A stretch of DNA of 64,000 bases, from positions 1,116,001 to 1,180,000 of the forward strand of contig OZ234500.1 in assembly GCA_965153455.1 (NCBI GenBank). Direction: 5' to 3'. Both the position numbers and the translations under genes were made by a program. The stretch is from Sphagnum compactum. Taxonomy: Eukaryota > Bryophyta > Sphagnopsida > Sphagnales. Below are positions 1-11,474 of the stretch, one piece after another. The notes below the pieces were generated by a model. The model made no database searches and was not told the origin of the DNA. It worked only from the letters and a program-made list of their open reading frames with translations. Position 1 is the stretch's first letter. Each line of letters begins with the position of its first letter.

Positions 1-1160
1 ATAATTTTCTAAGGTATTTTCGGAGGTATTATATTTGATTTTTTATTAGGTAATTAATTGAGAAGGTATGATTTAGTTATGAATTTCCAAAGTTTTGTAA
101 TATGATTCTTTAAGGGGCCATGATACTAAGGAATACAAATTTGTAGCAATTTTCACCTTTTTTATTCCAAGAAGAACTTAAGACCATATAATATGGCATG
201 CCGTTGATAAACATAAGAAAAAAAATTATAGTTGTGAAAACATTTAAAAAAAGGGTCCAAAAACATTACGTGGCTTTAAGTTTTAGTTCTTTAACCATTC
301 TTTAACAGGGCTCCTAATGGTACCACCCAAGAATGGGTTTGTTGATTAAATAGTAGGGTTTAAGGTGAGTTTGATTTAAAGTTTTTTTTTTATAGTAATA
401 GGTAGGGTTTAAAAAAATTCAAGATTAATTTTTTTCAAAGTATCATTTTTCCTTTATTTGTTTGTTTTGTTTGTGTTGTTTGTTTGTTTTCTTGTTATTG
501 TCTGTCTTTTGTACGTTCATTATGTCAAGTTGTTTGTTGTGTGCAAGGTTTATTTTTCATGCATTTTGCCATTTTTTCCCAAGACATACTATTTTGCACA
601 TTATAAGCTTGTTGTATGATGAAAAAAAGAAGTGGATTATTTGTCATTGTAAATGTTTGTAATTTTTAGGATTTTATTTTCATAACATAAATATTAAGTT
701 TTTTAAAACCCACATTTTGGCAAAATGTACAATTCCCTACGCTAGTAATGCCATTCTATGACTAGTTTTTATCGACTATAGAAGTTGTTTATGCCATTTG
801 TAATTGATTCGCACCTATCATTTATGCCATGTTTAGTCATTTATCCATTTCTAGTCATATATGACTAATCATAAAATGGCATTTTTGGCATAGTGGTTTT
901 TCACTTTTTCATTTTTCCACCTTGTTGTGTAATTTTCCACAATGGAGAAAGAAATTGTGGAAGGCTTAGAGAATAATCCAATTTTTCAAATAGAAAATAT
1001 TAGGGCATAAGGAAATGCAGAAAAAATAATAAAAATGAATTTGCAAAAATTACATGTTCAATAGAAATTTATTTGGAGAGGGCATAACAAAAAATCATTA
1101 TGTTCGGCCTTCTATTGTGCTAATGATGGGAAAAATGTTGAAAGGGGAGTATTCAAATGA
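1..1160. other. AT-rich intergenic stretch, nothing recognised
   Basis: I see no gene here. The sequence is AT-rich with long T and A runs. The only open frame of note (462-662) is a T-rich low-complexity frame that begins at a non-ATG codon and encodes a Phe/Leu/Cys-rich string, so it is not supported as a protein. Confidence 0.6.
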
Positions 1161-1255
1161 CACTAGAAAAAAAATTGTCATTTGCAACCAATTTTTATAA
1201 TTAAAAAAAAATTAGTTGCAAAAATTGGTTGCAAGCGATAATGTTTCCTGTAATG
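1161..1255. mobile_element. Small foldback MITE-like element, CACTAG-ended
   Basis: The element starts CACTAGAAAA and folds back on itself: TTGCAACCAATTTTT near 1182-1196 pairs with AAAAATTGGTTGCAA near 1220-1234. It resembles the foldbacks at 15680-15784 and 39193-39345, which also start CACTA(G/T) followed by an AGAAAA run. It encodes no protein. CACTA-type DNA transposons have ends of this kind, so a non-autonomous derivative is likely. The right end is degenerate. Confidence 0.5.
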
Positions 1256-1265
1256 CCATGAGATG

Positions 1266-2084
1266 TGACGCGCTCCTAAGTCCCTTGTTGAACCCACTTG
1301 AGGGTTCAACTATGTACAGTTGCGGAAAGTTGGGACTTGGGGGCCGCTCCCGGCTTCCAGCACTAAAGAGGGGTAGAGGGGCGTGCTAGAAGTCCCGGGA
1401 TTAGACTAGGAAGAGGACAAGCGTTTCACCTACTCAAATCTGCATCAAAACCAACCCCAAGTTGGTTAGAACCCATTCTGCACCCTTTTGGTGTTGGGAC
1501 AAGCCACGGGCTAACTCGGACTCACTTGACTCACCACGGCCCAGACTCGGGGGAAGCCACCACCTTCCCCCATATAGTATACTCTACAGCTCTCCGCCGA
1601 GGCTACATTCGAATGGCACTTTTTCCCGGGACTCCCAAGTTGGAGTCCTGAAACTGTCCCGGGTTGGAGTCCTGGAACTTTGGGAGCTCGTATCTCCCGG
1701 CTTTGACCTCCGATCGGAGTGAGGTCTGAACCAAAGTTGTAGCCCTTTTCAAGAGCTTTCTAACGCCATGTCGCACTCCTGAAGGCGACGTTGGGAAAGG
1801 GTCGATTCCTGACGTTTAGTGGTCGGGAGTCAAACTGCCAGTTTGACTCCCAGCCCTTCTTTTGCCCATAACTTGGGCTGCAGATGTCCAAATTGCCAAT
1901 GCGAGGGCATTTTAGACATCTACACTTCAAGACCTTTCCATTGATATAAAGAAAACCTCAAGGCGAGGTGTTTTGACCCCCTGTAATCGCTTCTGAGTTT
2001 TCGGGAGTCCCGGAGGACTCCAACTTCCCACTTTTGGGAGTGTGGGCTTCACCCTCACACTTAGCCCAAAGTGGGGTTGCGACA
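1266..2084. mobile_element. Solo LTR of a retrotransposon
   Basis: An 819-bp block is visibly richer in G and C than its surroundings. It starts TGACGCGCT and ends TTGCGACA, the TG...CA ends of an LTR. The 5 bases AGATG lie directly before it (1261-1265) and directly after it (2085-2089), as expected for an integrase-made target duplication. No second copy and no gag/pol lies nearby, so this is best explained as a solo LTR left by recombination between two LTRs. Open frames inside it (for example 1462-1722) are not taken as genes. The retroelement superfamily cannot be told from the LTR alone. Confidence 0.72.
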
Positions 2085-2099
2085 AGATGCATCCTTTGT

Positions 2100-2836
2100 T
2101 ACCATAATCTTCTGAATGCACATAATCCAAGCATTAAAGAAAGAAAAAGGTTTGATAACACATTATAAACCGAGGGAATAACTACTTTGAAAAACCATGT
2201 GAATGTAGATAATGGCATTATTGCAAATTTTTTTGAGGAAATCAATAATCCAATGAAAGAAAGAATGAAGAGGCAACCAATGAAAAAGAGGCTTAATGTG
2301 TCTAGTACTGCAATATTTAATTTTTTGATGTGAAAGATCCTTGTAAAAATGATGATGTGCAACAAATATTGTTTTGCAAGACCTTAATATTTTGTTTGTG
2401 AAAAATCAATTGCCCTTCTAATTTGTGGAGAGTAGTTAGTTCAAGCATTTGGTTTTACATGTGTGTCCTCAAGTTGTCTTCCTTTCCAAAAAGTAGGTTT
2501 TCAAGAAATATTACTAAGTTTGGTGGAATTTTAAAAAAATAAATGTTTTGCCAAAATTAGCAAATTGCATGTTTGCAACAAAAGTTTTGACTTATGGATG
2601 TGTAAGGGGTTCATGACATATTTGCTTTTGTCAGTAACTTCTTGGAATTAAACATGTGACGGTTGGTTTGTTTGAGGCCATAGTAACATTAGTCAAACCT
2701 TGGCCAATAATTTGATAAAATTGTTTGATCAATATGGGTTAAGAAGAAAAATCATTATTTATGTCAAAGATAAAGGGTCAAATTTGAATACCATGATAAT
2801 GGCTTTAAATGATTTCCCATTTTTATTATGAAATGT
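2100..2836 (+). pseudogene. Decayed hAT-like (BED/RICESLEEPER-type) transposase, 5' part
   Basis: Conceptual + strand translation across several stops and frameshifts gives patches that resemble plant hAT-type transposases. These include FDLWMCKGF near 2590-2615, a patch around GIKHVTVGLFEA near 2650-2680, and YGLRRKIIIYVKDKGSNLN near 2736-2790. In this family the first patch is the start of the RNase H-like catalytic core. The gene is broken by many stops and cannot make a full protein. It stops at 2836, where a CACTA-type element is inserted, and resumes at 5362. The family call rests on remembered motif patterns, so the exact subfamily is uncertain. Confidence 0.6.
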
Positions 2837-5361
2837 CACTATGAGAAATCGTGTCCATTGAAATCACACTACCTATGCAACTAAAACTCAAAAAATAACT
2901 CATATACAACTATTGCATGCAACTATCCCTTGGTATTAAAACTATTGTGCAAGTATCCCCTTAAAAATATTGTGTATTAATAAATAAATTGTCATGTCAA
3001 AAAATTAGTTAGTTGTATTATAGTTGCAAGTGAGTTGAAAATGGGTTTTTTATATGGTAATTTATACACATCATGTATATATATAAAGTTAACCATGTTT
3101 GATTTTTTTAAGAATTGCATTGTAGTTTCATGTGTCAACTATTTTAGAATTGTTGTAAAGATACCATTAAAACAACAACTATGTTGCAACTAATGTACAA
3201 TGTACATACATGTAATCATGTCACATGTCCACATTTCCACCACCCATTCTAGGATACATTTGTAATTAGTTTTTGACTATGATTCCCATTAGTGCACCAC
3301 TACTAAAATATTATTATTCAACTATGTTATGACTATAATACAACTGCTTATAATTTAATAAGGATACAAATTCATATGCAATGTTTTGTAAAGAGTTATT
3401 GTTTCAATAATTTGACTAATAATATGATTAAATAAACGTAGTTCATATAATAATTTTATATTAACTAATAAACTAATTATTTATCAAATATTAATCAAAT
3501 ACATATTAATCCAAGTTGGGGATACTTCATAATGAATTAGATTGATTATTTAAAATAATTATTAAATTATCAATAATTACCAAATCATTAATTATCTAAA
3601 CTCATTAACTAATTATTTATTTGAATAAATAAATAATATTGAATAATTAATTTACATATTTAATTATCATATAATCATTAATTTTAATTATATAACTTAC
3701 ATAATGAGAAACAAACACAAAACATGTGGGAAATTTATTCTATAATTACAACTCAATTGTAATTCAATTTGCAACTAAACAACAATTAAAAGATTTATAC
3801 TTTGTTTTTGAATCCCATGTATAAAGTATATAAAGAAGGCTTGTTTTCTTATATTTTCACATTCAAATACATGTGCCATTTTGGGATGAACTCAAAAAAA
3901 CTTAACCCTAAAAGCAAAACCTAAAATAAAATAAATTTTTTATGGTTATTCTTTATTTCATTTAGTCTTGTGTTTTCCTATCTACTTACCTACCAAGGTA
4001 AGTAAGTAGGTTTTACTTTTGTATCTACTTATGTGGGCATATTCACAATTAAGGTATCACTTTTTGACCATAGGATTCAAAAACTTTGTTTTTGCTATCT
4101 TCCAAATATAAAATCTAAATGGAATAAATGTAAATGAGAGACATTAGATAATTCAAATTTTGATAATTTTCATGGTGGTGGTGATTTTTCACATGTGTAT
4201 GTAATTATGCATTAATATTTTGGTAAAAAACTATAAATGTAGAAAATGAGTACATAAACTTTTATATACAACTTAACATGTTTTAAGATTACATAAAAAT
4301 TTCTTGCACATTTTGTTGATGCTTGGGGCCACATATTCTAGTCTTAGTGAATACAAAAAATCAACCAAATGGAAAGAAAAGGAATTATTTTCCTTGTTGC
4401 CCTTACAAAATGGATTCTGTAGCCTTCAAAATTCGTATATCATATATTATTTAATCAAATGCATTATATGAACATTGCTAAACATATATGTATGCATTAC
4501 TTATCCATGAAAGAAAATTGAAGTCAATTGCATTGTTTAATACATTTTTTTTATTCCTTTAAGATGAAAATTGCAATTAAATCAAGGATTCAAATTACTT
4601 AAATGGATTCAAAAGGACATCTATAATATATTCAATTTATTCTTAGATTTTTTTAATAGATTAACCTAACATCATTCTAGTTATAGTCATATACCAATCC
4701 CTTATAATCATGAAATAATGAATGTAATGAAAATCCAAAATAATGTTTTATAGTCTTTTTTTTGTTAGACCATCCTTTTGGGTACCCTAATTGTGAATAT
4801 GCCCATGTAGGTAAGTAGGTAGGTCCTAGGTAAATACATAGGTATGTAGGTCTTCAAACCTACTAACCTACCTACTTATGGTTATGTATGACCTACCTTG
4901 CTACCAAAAAATTTTTTTATTTATATTTATTTTTTCCAAAATTAATTATATGCCATGTGGCAATTTTTTATTATGCCATGTGTCACAATTTTGAACCATC
5001 ATTAATAATCATAATGGACGATGGAAATCAATATTTTGAAAAAAATTAAATTTTATATGCTAGAATCTTCTTATTGCCATGTGTCATAATTTAATAGATG
5101 GATGACAATTAATGATGTCAACATGACATCATGGGTGTAGTATAACGGAGTTGCATAGTAGTTGAAAATGAGTTGTTTTAACAGAGTTGTAATTCAGTTG
5201 CAATGAGTTGCACCATATATATAATGAGTTACAATTTTGCAATTCATGCAACTTGTCCATTAGCATTCACAACATATAAATACAATAAGTTGTAAATGGT
5301 CATTGCAACTCAAAAATTGAGTTGCAAGGCTAGTTGTAAAAGGCCCTTTTTTCTCATAGTG
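2837..5361. mobile_element. Non-autonomous CACTA (EnSpm)-type DNA transposon
   Basis: The 2525-bp element begins CACTATGAGAAA (2837-2848) and ends with its exact inverse, TTTCTCATAGTG (5350-5361), a perfect 12-bp terminal inverted repeat. The flanks carry the 3-bp duplication TGT (2834-2836 and 5362-5364). CACTA ends and a 3-bp duplication are the signature of this superfamily. Both subterminal regions are crowded with short motifs related to AGTTGCAA in both orientations, like the transposase-binding subterminal repeats of CACTA elements. I see no transposase, so it is probably non-autonomous. It lies inside a decayed hAT-like gene and contains a further TIR-bounded unit at 4031-4810. Confidence 0.78.
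4031..4810. mobile_element. Nested TIR-bounded unit inside the CACTA element
   Basis: GGGCATATTCACAATTA at about 4035-4051 is matched in inverted orientation by TAATTGTGAATATGCCC at about 4788-4804, and the similarity runs a few bases further inward. Repeats of AGGTAAGTAGGT lie around both ends. This suggests a MITE-like unit of about 0.77 kb inserted in, or part of, the CACTA element. No target duplication was found and no protein is encoded. Confidence 0.45.
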
Positions 5362-6700
5362 TGTGAAGTTTTAGGTTGGATGAAAGCTTCTAGGGTACTT
5401 GTTTTGGCCATGCTTTCTTTAAAACATGTTACAATGTGACAACTAATGACAAAATTTGTAAAATTTGAAGATTTTTTCCAATAAAATTTGCACAATAAAA
5501 TTTGAGAAAATGTATAACTTGCCTCAACAAATCTAAGAAAAGTAAATACGAATTCCAAAACAAGGCTTGAGGAGATTTTAATCTTCACCCCAAAAAACTA
5601 AATATTTTAATGAAAACAAAGTAAAATTTTAATCTTTTACTATTTGATTTTTTGGATTTGAATTTTCTTTGAATTGCACTAGTTGAAAATAATAAAATTG
5701 CACTTATAATTTTGGTTGTAGGTTTGTTCGCAAAATCATTATGTTCCAAGAGGCTCTACAGCTCAAGGATGTTATCATCCTTTGTTAAATAACAAACAAA
5801 ATATTGTCAGAATCAATAGAAGAATGCTACTTCTTTTTATTTGGCAAATTTCAAAAATAATTGTGGATTCTTTTGCTCTTGTTGTGAGTGCTTGTGATTT
5901 GAATCAATCTAGTAGCCATTGGTTACTTTTTAATGCATTGTAGTTTGTCATTACTATGTGTTTAAAATTTAGGGAATAAGTTACAAACCCATTAGGCCAA
6001 GTCAATTTGATTGATGACAATTTTGGGGTTGTTCTTAAATTGGTTTTGTTTGTTTTCAACATCAAAAAAGAAGTTTGGGGTGTTTTGAAATCTTTTAAAA
6101 AAATATGAAAAAAAAAACTCACAACATGTTTTTTATGCTAGAGCCAAGGTTTAAAAGCATTCATTAATATCTTTTTTTAATTGATCATGAGGAAGGTGTG
6201 AATCTTGTTGAGGAATATGATGGACGATTCTTATATAATATGCTTTTGAAATGCCATCATTATTTGCATCCAATGGAAAAAATTGAAGTTGGATGTGTAG
6301 AGCAAGTAGTTGATGAAGATTTTCATTTGGATATTGTAAAACAAATTGTCAACATAAGCGAAACCATGTTTCATACTGTTGATTTTTTGGCCCATTAAGC
6401 ATCATAAAATCACAATTGAATTGTTTTTAATGTGCATTCTTACAAACCTAAGAAAATGTCATTTACAATTGTTCTACTTAAAAAAATCAATTTTTGTGAG
6501 TGTCAAGTGATCCTAAAGTTGATTGAAAATCACCTTCCAATATGTGGAGTTAATTGAAAATGACCTAAATTTCGAGCAAGAGTAAGAAGAGTTTGAAAGT
6601 TCATTTGAATGGGGTGAAGTTGTGGACTTCTACAAATTTGTTGGAAGAAATAAGATTATATATTTTTCACTTTTTGTTATTTTAATCTTTTATTGGGAAA
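5362..6700 (+). pseudogene. Decayed hAT-like transposase, 3' part
   Basis: This continues the 2100-2836 pseudogene beyond the inserted CACTA element. Translation gives patches such as KIIMFQEALQLKDVI near 5734-5780. The longest clean run (about 6198-6398) contains LVEEYDGRFLYNMLL and then DFHLDIVKQIVNISETM, matching the order of the central and C-terminal parts of hAT-like proteins as I remember the family. Stops and frameshifts are frequent throughout. The 3' boundary is uncertain and similarity fades near 6.6-6.7 kb. Confidence 0.55.
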
Positions 6701-8250
6701 TTTTTGTAATTTTTATTGATAAAATTTCATGTTAAAAAAATTCAAACTTTTGACAATTGGTATGTGAAAACCAGCTGACATGAAATGTGTGTGAGAACTG
6801 GCACTTTGAGAACTGGACAAAATTGTTTTTCTCAAAATTTTGAAACCTTGCCCAGGTCTCTTGTAGGCGAAAAACCTATGGCTAGTCTTACAGTCTCTTC
6901 TAAAACTCGGACATGACAGATTTCAGAAAACCCAGAGAATCGCCCATCACTGGAACATTCTTTGGTTTTTTTCAGAGTTGATGGTTCAAGGTTGTTTGTT
7001 TGATTTTATGAGAATCCCCAATCAAGGGTCCATATATGCAACCTTAACCTGCCAGTTCTTTTATTTGGGTGCTGAAAGAGAGAGAGAGAACAGCCCCACA
7101 AGTAATTAGATTAGTGTTGATTAGTTTCAGCATCTTGACTGGTTATACAAGTGCAATCTCTGAATTGGGTCTCTAGTATGGGATACTCAGACTACATTCA
7201 TTGACCATATGGGAAAATTGGGACTGGAATCAGACTTGAACCCTATAACCAACAATACCAGAGACCCTTGCACAAGTACCCAAGATGTGTGGGCAGTGTG
7301 TTAGCTAAGGTGCCCAGGTGGGCATGGGCCACAACTTTTCGGGCTTCCTTGCCTGATGAAATGTTTTAACCTCTGGGGACATATTGCCTATGTTGCTTGC
7401 ATGCAACATGAGTTATGATATGACCAACATGGGCGGCAAACAATAGATCTAAGTTGCCCTCGCACCAAGCACAGACCAAGAGTGCAGATTTCACAAGTAC
7501 CTTACCCTAGAGTTAGTTTCATAATTAAATAATCCTCTAAATATTGAAACAAGTTATTGGTGAGAATAGGAGACTAAAGGTGTTGAAAACCATCATAATT
7601 ATTGTAGACTACAATCTAAATAATTTCACTTTTAGAGACCCATATTAACAAATTTTCATAGTGACCCACTCTAGATCATGATACATTAATAATTTGAAAA
7701 ACTAGAAACTAATTGATGATGTTTTGAAAGAAATTAATTATTTGTTTGTCAACGTGGAAGCTGACTTAGGCTATGATAACATTATTCAAGATGTGTGGGT
7801 GGGTCAATGTGAGTGAAATTAGTGTAAGGTGAAGTCTTAAGGTAGGGACATGATAAAAATGCTAATACTGGACATTCCCCCATATCACCTTGTCTAGGCC
7901 TCGTACTCTTCGACTTTACCCTAACTATCACTACCATTGACAAGCTCGCAAATGTTGCATAATTTTGCTTGTGAAATATGTCCCCCACCTTGGGCCATTA
8001 CTAATGGAAAAGCACAAAGCTAAAGTTATCATGAACTTAAAACATAGATAGATCACATGACATAGGAGGTGGCGGTTTCTTACAGCTACTCTCCTGAAGA
8101 GTGGTAGGGATCTTACAGCTATAAGGAGGCAAAATTTCCCCACACCACTCTTAAGGAGTAGACATAATATTACATCTTCTCTCCTCAATGGGATGATGAT
8201 ATTCACATGTATAATGTACCCTCCAAATACATTAGAATTTTTTTTGGAAT
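6700..8250. other. Intergenic, no gene recognised
   Basis: This is mixed-composition sequence with a short (GA)n run near 7076-7090. Minus-strand open frames at 7782-8254 have no recognisable family and overlap one another in different frames. I see no gene, RNA or clear mobile element. Confidence 0.5.
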
Positions 8251-8254
8251 GCAT

Positions 8255-8600
8255 GGGACAAGGCGGGAGGAGGAGGAGGAGGAGAAGGAGTGCGCGGTTC
8301 AGGATCTGAGGTAATTAACCAAGAATACCTTTATTGCACTACTATCTATTCCGGGAGTTCGAAAACTGTTCTGTTTTGTGGGAGTGGGTGGGGCTGGAGG
8401 GAGGACGGGGTGGTGGGCTTGGCGGCCATACAGGCCAGGAGGAGGAGAGGTTCCAAGCGGTGCGCAAAAGGAACCGCCACGCAGCCACCGGAACTACCCT
8501 AACTTCCGGCGCCCAACTCGACCGTATTCCTCGGTTTGTGGGGGCACCATTTTATGCGAATGTATGCAGGCGGGATGAATGATGCATTGACTTTTTGAGA
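8255..8600. other. GC-rich island with (GGA)n tract
   Basis: A short GC-rich island opens with a (GGA)n run at about 8265-8288. Open frames in three + frames overlap here (8290-8582), as expected from composition alone. None matches a family I know and none has a clear coding context. It may be a leftover leader or exon of a lost gene, or distal regulatory DNA of the expansin gene 1.4 kb downstream. Confidence 0.35.
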
Positions 8601-8827
8601 ACAAAATTACTAACTGGTCGGCACACTCGGCACACTACTTGGGTATCATTAATGATTCAATTCTTCTTCGCGGTCTAATCCCCAACAACACTCATGCAGC
8701 AGCTTTCGCTTGACTTGCACCGTGGGGGTTTTTTTCTTCCAATTTTGCGAGGTTGCCAAACTAGCGATAATCCACGAGAAGATTAAAACTAAAGATTCCC
8801 GCTGATCCACTAGAGATTCACTAAAAG

Positions 8828-9020
8828 AATTTGGCTACAGACCAGGTATGAAAGTAAATTTCATAAACACATTTTTGGCTCCATGCTAGAACCTTGTGAG
8901 AGAAATAAATTGTGAAATAAATTGTTGAAATCTCTGGCGACTAGAAAACCCCCAAAAAAACCACAATATTTTCAGCCATTTTGAGAAAATTAGCGAAATT
9001 TGGCCACGGAAAAAACACGC
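8828..9020 (+). repeat. Dispersed 'TTTAGCCAAAT' repeat, copy 1
   Basis: The segment AATTTGGCTACAGACCAGG TATGAAAGTA, followed by TTTTTGGCTCC and then a GGCGA...AAAACCC stretch, has the same order of blocks as copies at about 22893-23010, 31778-32060, 52205-52520, 57545-57690 and 58380-58615 (opposite strand). The copies are diverged and encode nothing. The superfamily is unknown. Confidence 0.45.
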
Positions 9021-9850
9021 TCACGACCCCAGCTGAGAGCTCCCCAACTTCCCGCTCATCCCCACGAGATTCATCAGGTGCAGATCATGTCAATTCATCA
9101 GTAGGGCTAGAGAATTTTTACTTCTGCATCTAGCTGCAAGGAGATCCGAAACTACATTCGGGTCAATGGCTCATCATGTCAGCTGGTTTCTTTCCGATGT
9201 GCACATGTTCACTCACGAGCACAATGTACTCATGATCTTTAGTTCAGCATCTTAATGTGTTTGTTGTTGTTTTTAGCCCTGGGTCTCAACTTGGGGTCTT
9301 AAGTTTACAGTTTACTGGACAGTTAGTTTCCTCTGAGCTGATCTTAGGCTGATCTCAACAAATTTCTTACTTTCTGCCGGACTAGAGGCTCAGGAATCAT
9401 GTACATTAGGGATGAGAATGCCACAAGAATGTCAAACTGGAAAGGCCAGTACTACTATTGTCATTCAGTTTCATCGTGTTGTTACAGCAAATAGTAAGAA
9501 GTAGGTAGCATTGGCGATTCAGGGCAGTGCAAGCGGCCGGCGCTGCACATGGTAACCGGTTTTCTAACTTGGGCTCCCGTTATCACCGCTTCTGCTTCTA
9601 ATTCTTCTTCAGCAGCTCCTCGCGAGTCGCAGGGAAAGGTTGTTCTTGTCCCTGGCCTTCCGGAAGTTCCCTTCGAATGCTCGACCCATTGAGACTTTGA
9701 TATAACTACCCTTTTTAGGTCAGTCAGTCTGGACCGCATCCCTTTATCAGCGCTGACACCCGCTGACATCCTTACTGCATTCACGGGCATTGATGATCTC
9801 ATGAACTGATCATCTGCAGGTCTCTGGATTCATCGATATATATGTGTGTA

Positions 9851-9862
9851 TTTATATATATG
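9851..9862 (+). promoter_or_regulatory. Probable TATA box of the expansin gene
   Basis: TTTATATATATG lies about 155 bases before the expansin ATG at 10017. Plant TATA boxes usually sit about 30 bases before the transcription start, which would give a leader of roughly 125 bases. A second AT-rich run (ATCAATATATATTG, near 9977-9990) is too close to the ATG to be the better candidate. This comes from position and motif only. Confidence 0.5.
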
Positions 9863-10016
9863 TAGATCCACAAGCTGTTTTGATCGAACCAGCATTTTTG
9901 CATTGAGCTCGATCAGGATCTGATGTGTTTTTGGTAAATTGTATTAGTATCATAAGATGTGGTGAAAACAGGCAATCAATATATATTGTTTCCAGGGTGT
10001 TATAATTGTGAAGAGA

Positions 10017-11427
10017 ATGGCGCGGACGTTCATTGCATTCCTAAGAGCAGTTTGCCGTGCGTACTCGATGATAGTACTAGTATTTGTGTTCTTGCCAGCA
10101 GTCGCCAGTGGCGCGGTACTAGACACGGGGCCCTGGGAGCAAGCGCATGCTACATTCTATGGCGGTAGCGACGCCTCTGGAACAATGGGTATGTAGCTGA
10201 TCTTATACTACCATCTGACGTGATCTGCAGCTCTCGACGATGATGTTAGAATCTTCTTATGCTGATTAGTTGATGATGACCTGATCTCATGTCTACATCT
10301 GGGTTTCTGGAATCCTGCAGGTGGTGCGTGTGGATATGGGAATCTGTACACTGAAGGATACGGCACCAACACAGCAGCCTTGAGCACCGTCCTGTTCAAC
10401 AACGGAGCCAGTTGTGGAGCTTGCTTCGAGCTCCAATGCTACGGGAGCAAGTGGTGCTTGTCTTCCTATAAAGCCGTCACCATCACTGCCACCAACTTCT
10501 GTCCACCCAACCTCGCGGAACCCAGCGATAACGGAGGATGGTGCAATGTCCCTAGACCTCACTTCGACATGGCCATGCCTGCTTTCCTGCAGATGGCGCA
10601 GTATGTCGGCGGCATTGTCCCTGTCAACTACAGAAGGTAGGTCTATCATTTGTTTCTTCGGACATCCTTCCATTAGGCTGCTGTGATCACAACACATCTT
10701 TCCATTAATTTGTTCCAGTTACCTGTGCTCAGAGTCATCAGCTCTAATTATGCCTGAGAGCTATCAAACTATGATTCATCACAAAGTGACATCTGTCTTT
10801 TAAATTTTTATCTATTTTAATGAGAGTGTGTTCTCAGAGTTCCTAACATTGATTAATTGCATATTTTTAACACAAGTGCAACTCTCCAATGGAAAGCACC
10901 TAGGTCCATCTGGCAAGAAACTAAGCCCTTTGTCAGTGGCTTTCCATTGGGTTGCTTGCTGTGATAGGAGCACATGGTTCGTGTGTACCTGTGATCACAG
11001 CAGCCTAATCAAAAGAGACTCTTTTAGTCTGATGAACATTCACGAATTCTGTGGCAGCTGATAGACGATTTTAGTACATAAATTTGACGATCGTTGTACA
11101 TGTATGCTTCTCTGCAGGGTTCCATGCACCAAGAGTGGAGGTATCCGGTTCACCATCAATGGGAATCCCTGGTTCGACTTGGTACTGGTGACCAACGTGG
11201 CCGGCGCCGGAGATGTGACGGCGGTTTCCATCCGCGGGGGAACAGGTGCGTGGATTCAGATGACACGCAATTGGGGTCAGAACTGGCAATCCGGCGCTAA
11301 CTTGGTGGGCAAGACCTTGTCGTTCATCGTCACCACCAGCGACGGCCGACATGTGGTGTCCACAAATGCCGCCCCATCCAACTGGAAATTCGGGCAAACG
11401 TTCGAAGGCTCCCAATTCTCCGTCTAA
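10017..11427 (+). CDS. Alpha-expansin (EXPA family), three exons
   Basis: Exons are 10017-10188, 10321-10636 and 11118-11427, with GT-AG introns (donors GTATGT and GTAGGT; acceptors CTGCAG). The joined frame is 798 nt, 265 residues, a normal length for the family. Residues 1 to about 32 form a signal peptide with a hydrophobic core at 18-30. The double-psi beta-barrel domain carries GGACGYGN (58-65), the conserved Cys set (61, 89, 92, 97, 103, 118, 132) and the HFD motif (138-140). The C-terminal domain (about 175-260) is the CBM63-like wall-binding module with TSDGR and FGQTF motifs. Alpha-expansins are secreted and loosen cellulose-xyloglucan contacts at acid pH without hydrolysis, allowing wall extension. 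The upstream in-frame GTG at 10008 is not used because the ATG opens a clean signal peptide. Intron phases are 1 and 2. Intron 2 carries a MITE. Which EXPA subgroup it belongs to cannot be judged. Confidence 0.95.
10660..11019. mobile_element. MITE in intron 2 of the expansin gene
   Basis: A perfect 20-bp inverted repeat, based on TTAGGCTGCTGTGATCACA, lies at 10672-10691 and 10990-11009. Weaker matches extend to about 10660 and 11019. Interior blocks (TGCAACTCTCCAATGGAAAG and GGCTTTCCATT) recur in the elements at 19152-19514 and 56836-57469. No protein is encoded. The outer bases resemble GGG(T/C)CTnTTTCCATTA, similar to PIF/Harbinger-type MITEs, but I could not find a 3-bp TAA/TTA duplication. 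The element lies wholly within the intron and leaves both splice sites intact. Confidence 0.68.
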
Positions 11428-11441
11428 CGTCTAATCTCTAA

Positions 11442-11474
11442 GGCTCTATTTCCATTGCGCAATTGTGATCACAG
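11442..11474. repeat. Isolated end of the same MITE family, 15 bp after the expansin stop
   Basis: GGCTCTATTTCCATT followed six bases later by TTGTGATCACAG matches the left end of the 56836 element block by block. No matching right end was found downstream, so this is probably a truncated copy. It would lie in the expansin 3' untranslated region. Confidence 0.45.

Noticed and set aside
1462-1722. 86-codon + strand frame in GC-richer sequence
   Set aside because: It lies wholly inside the solo LTR, and its codon pattern reflects composition. No family features.
8290-8582. Three overlapping + strand frames in different phases
   Set aside because: Overlap in three phases is what a GC-rich, stop-poor island gives by chance, and none shows a domain or exon context.
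10293-10697. 134-codon minus-strand frame
   Set aside because: It is the antisense shadow of expansin exon 2; the + strand carries the conserved family motifs.
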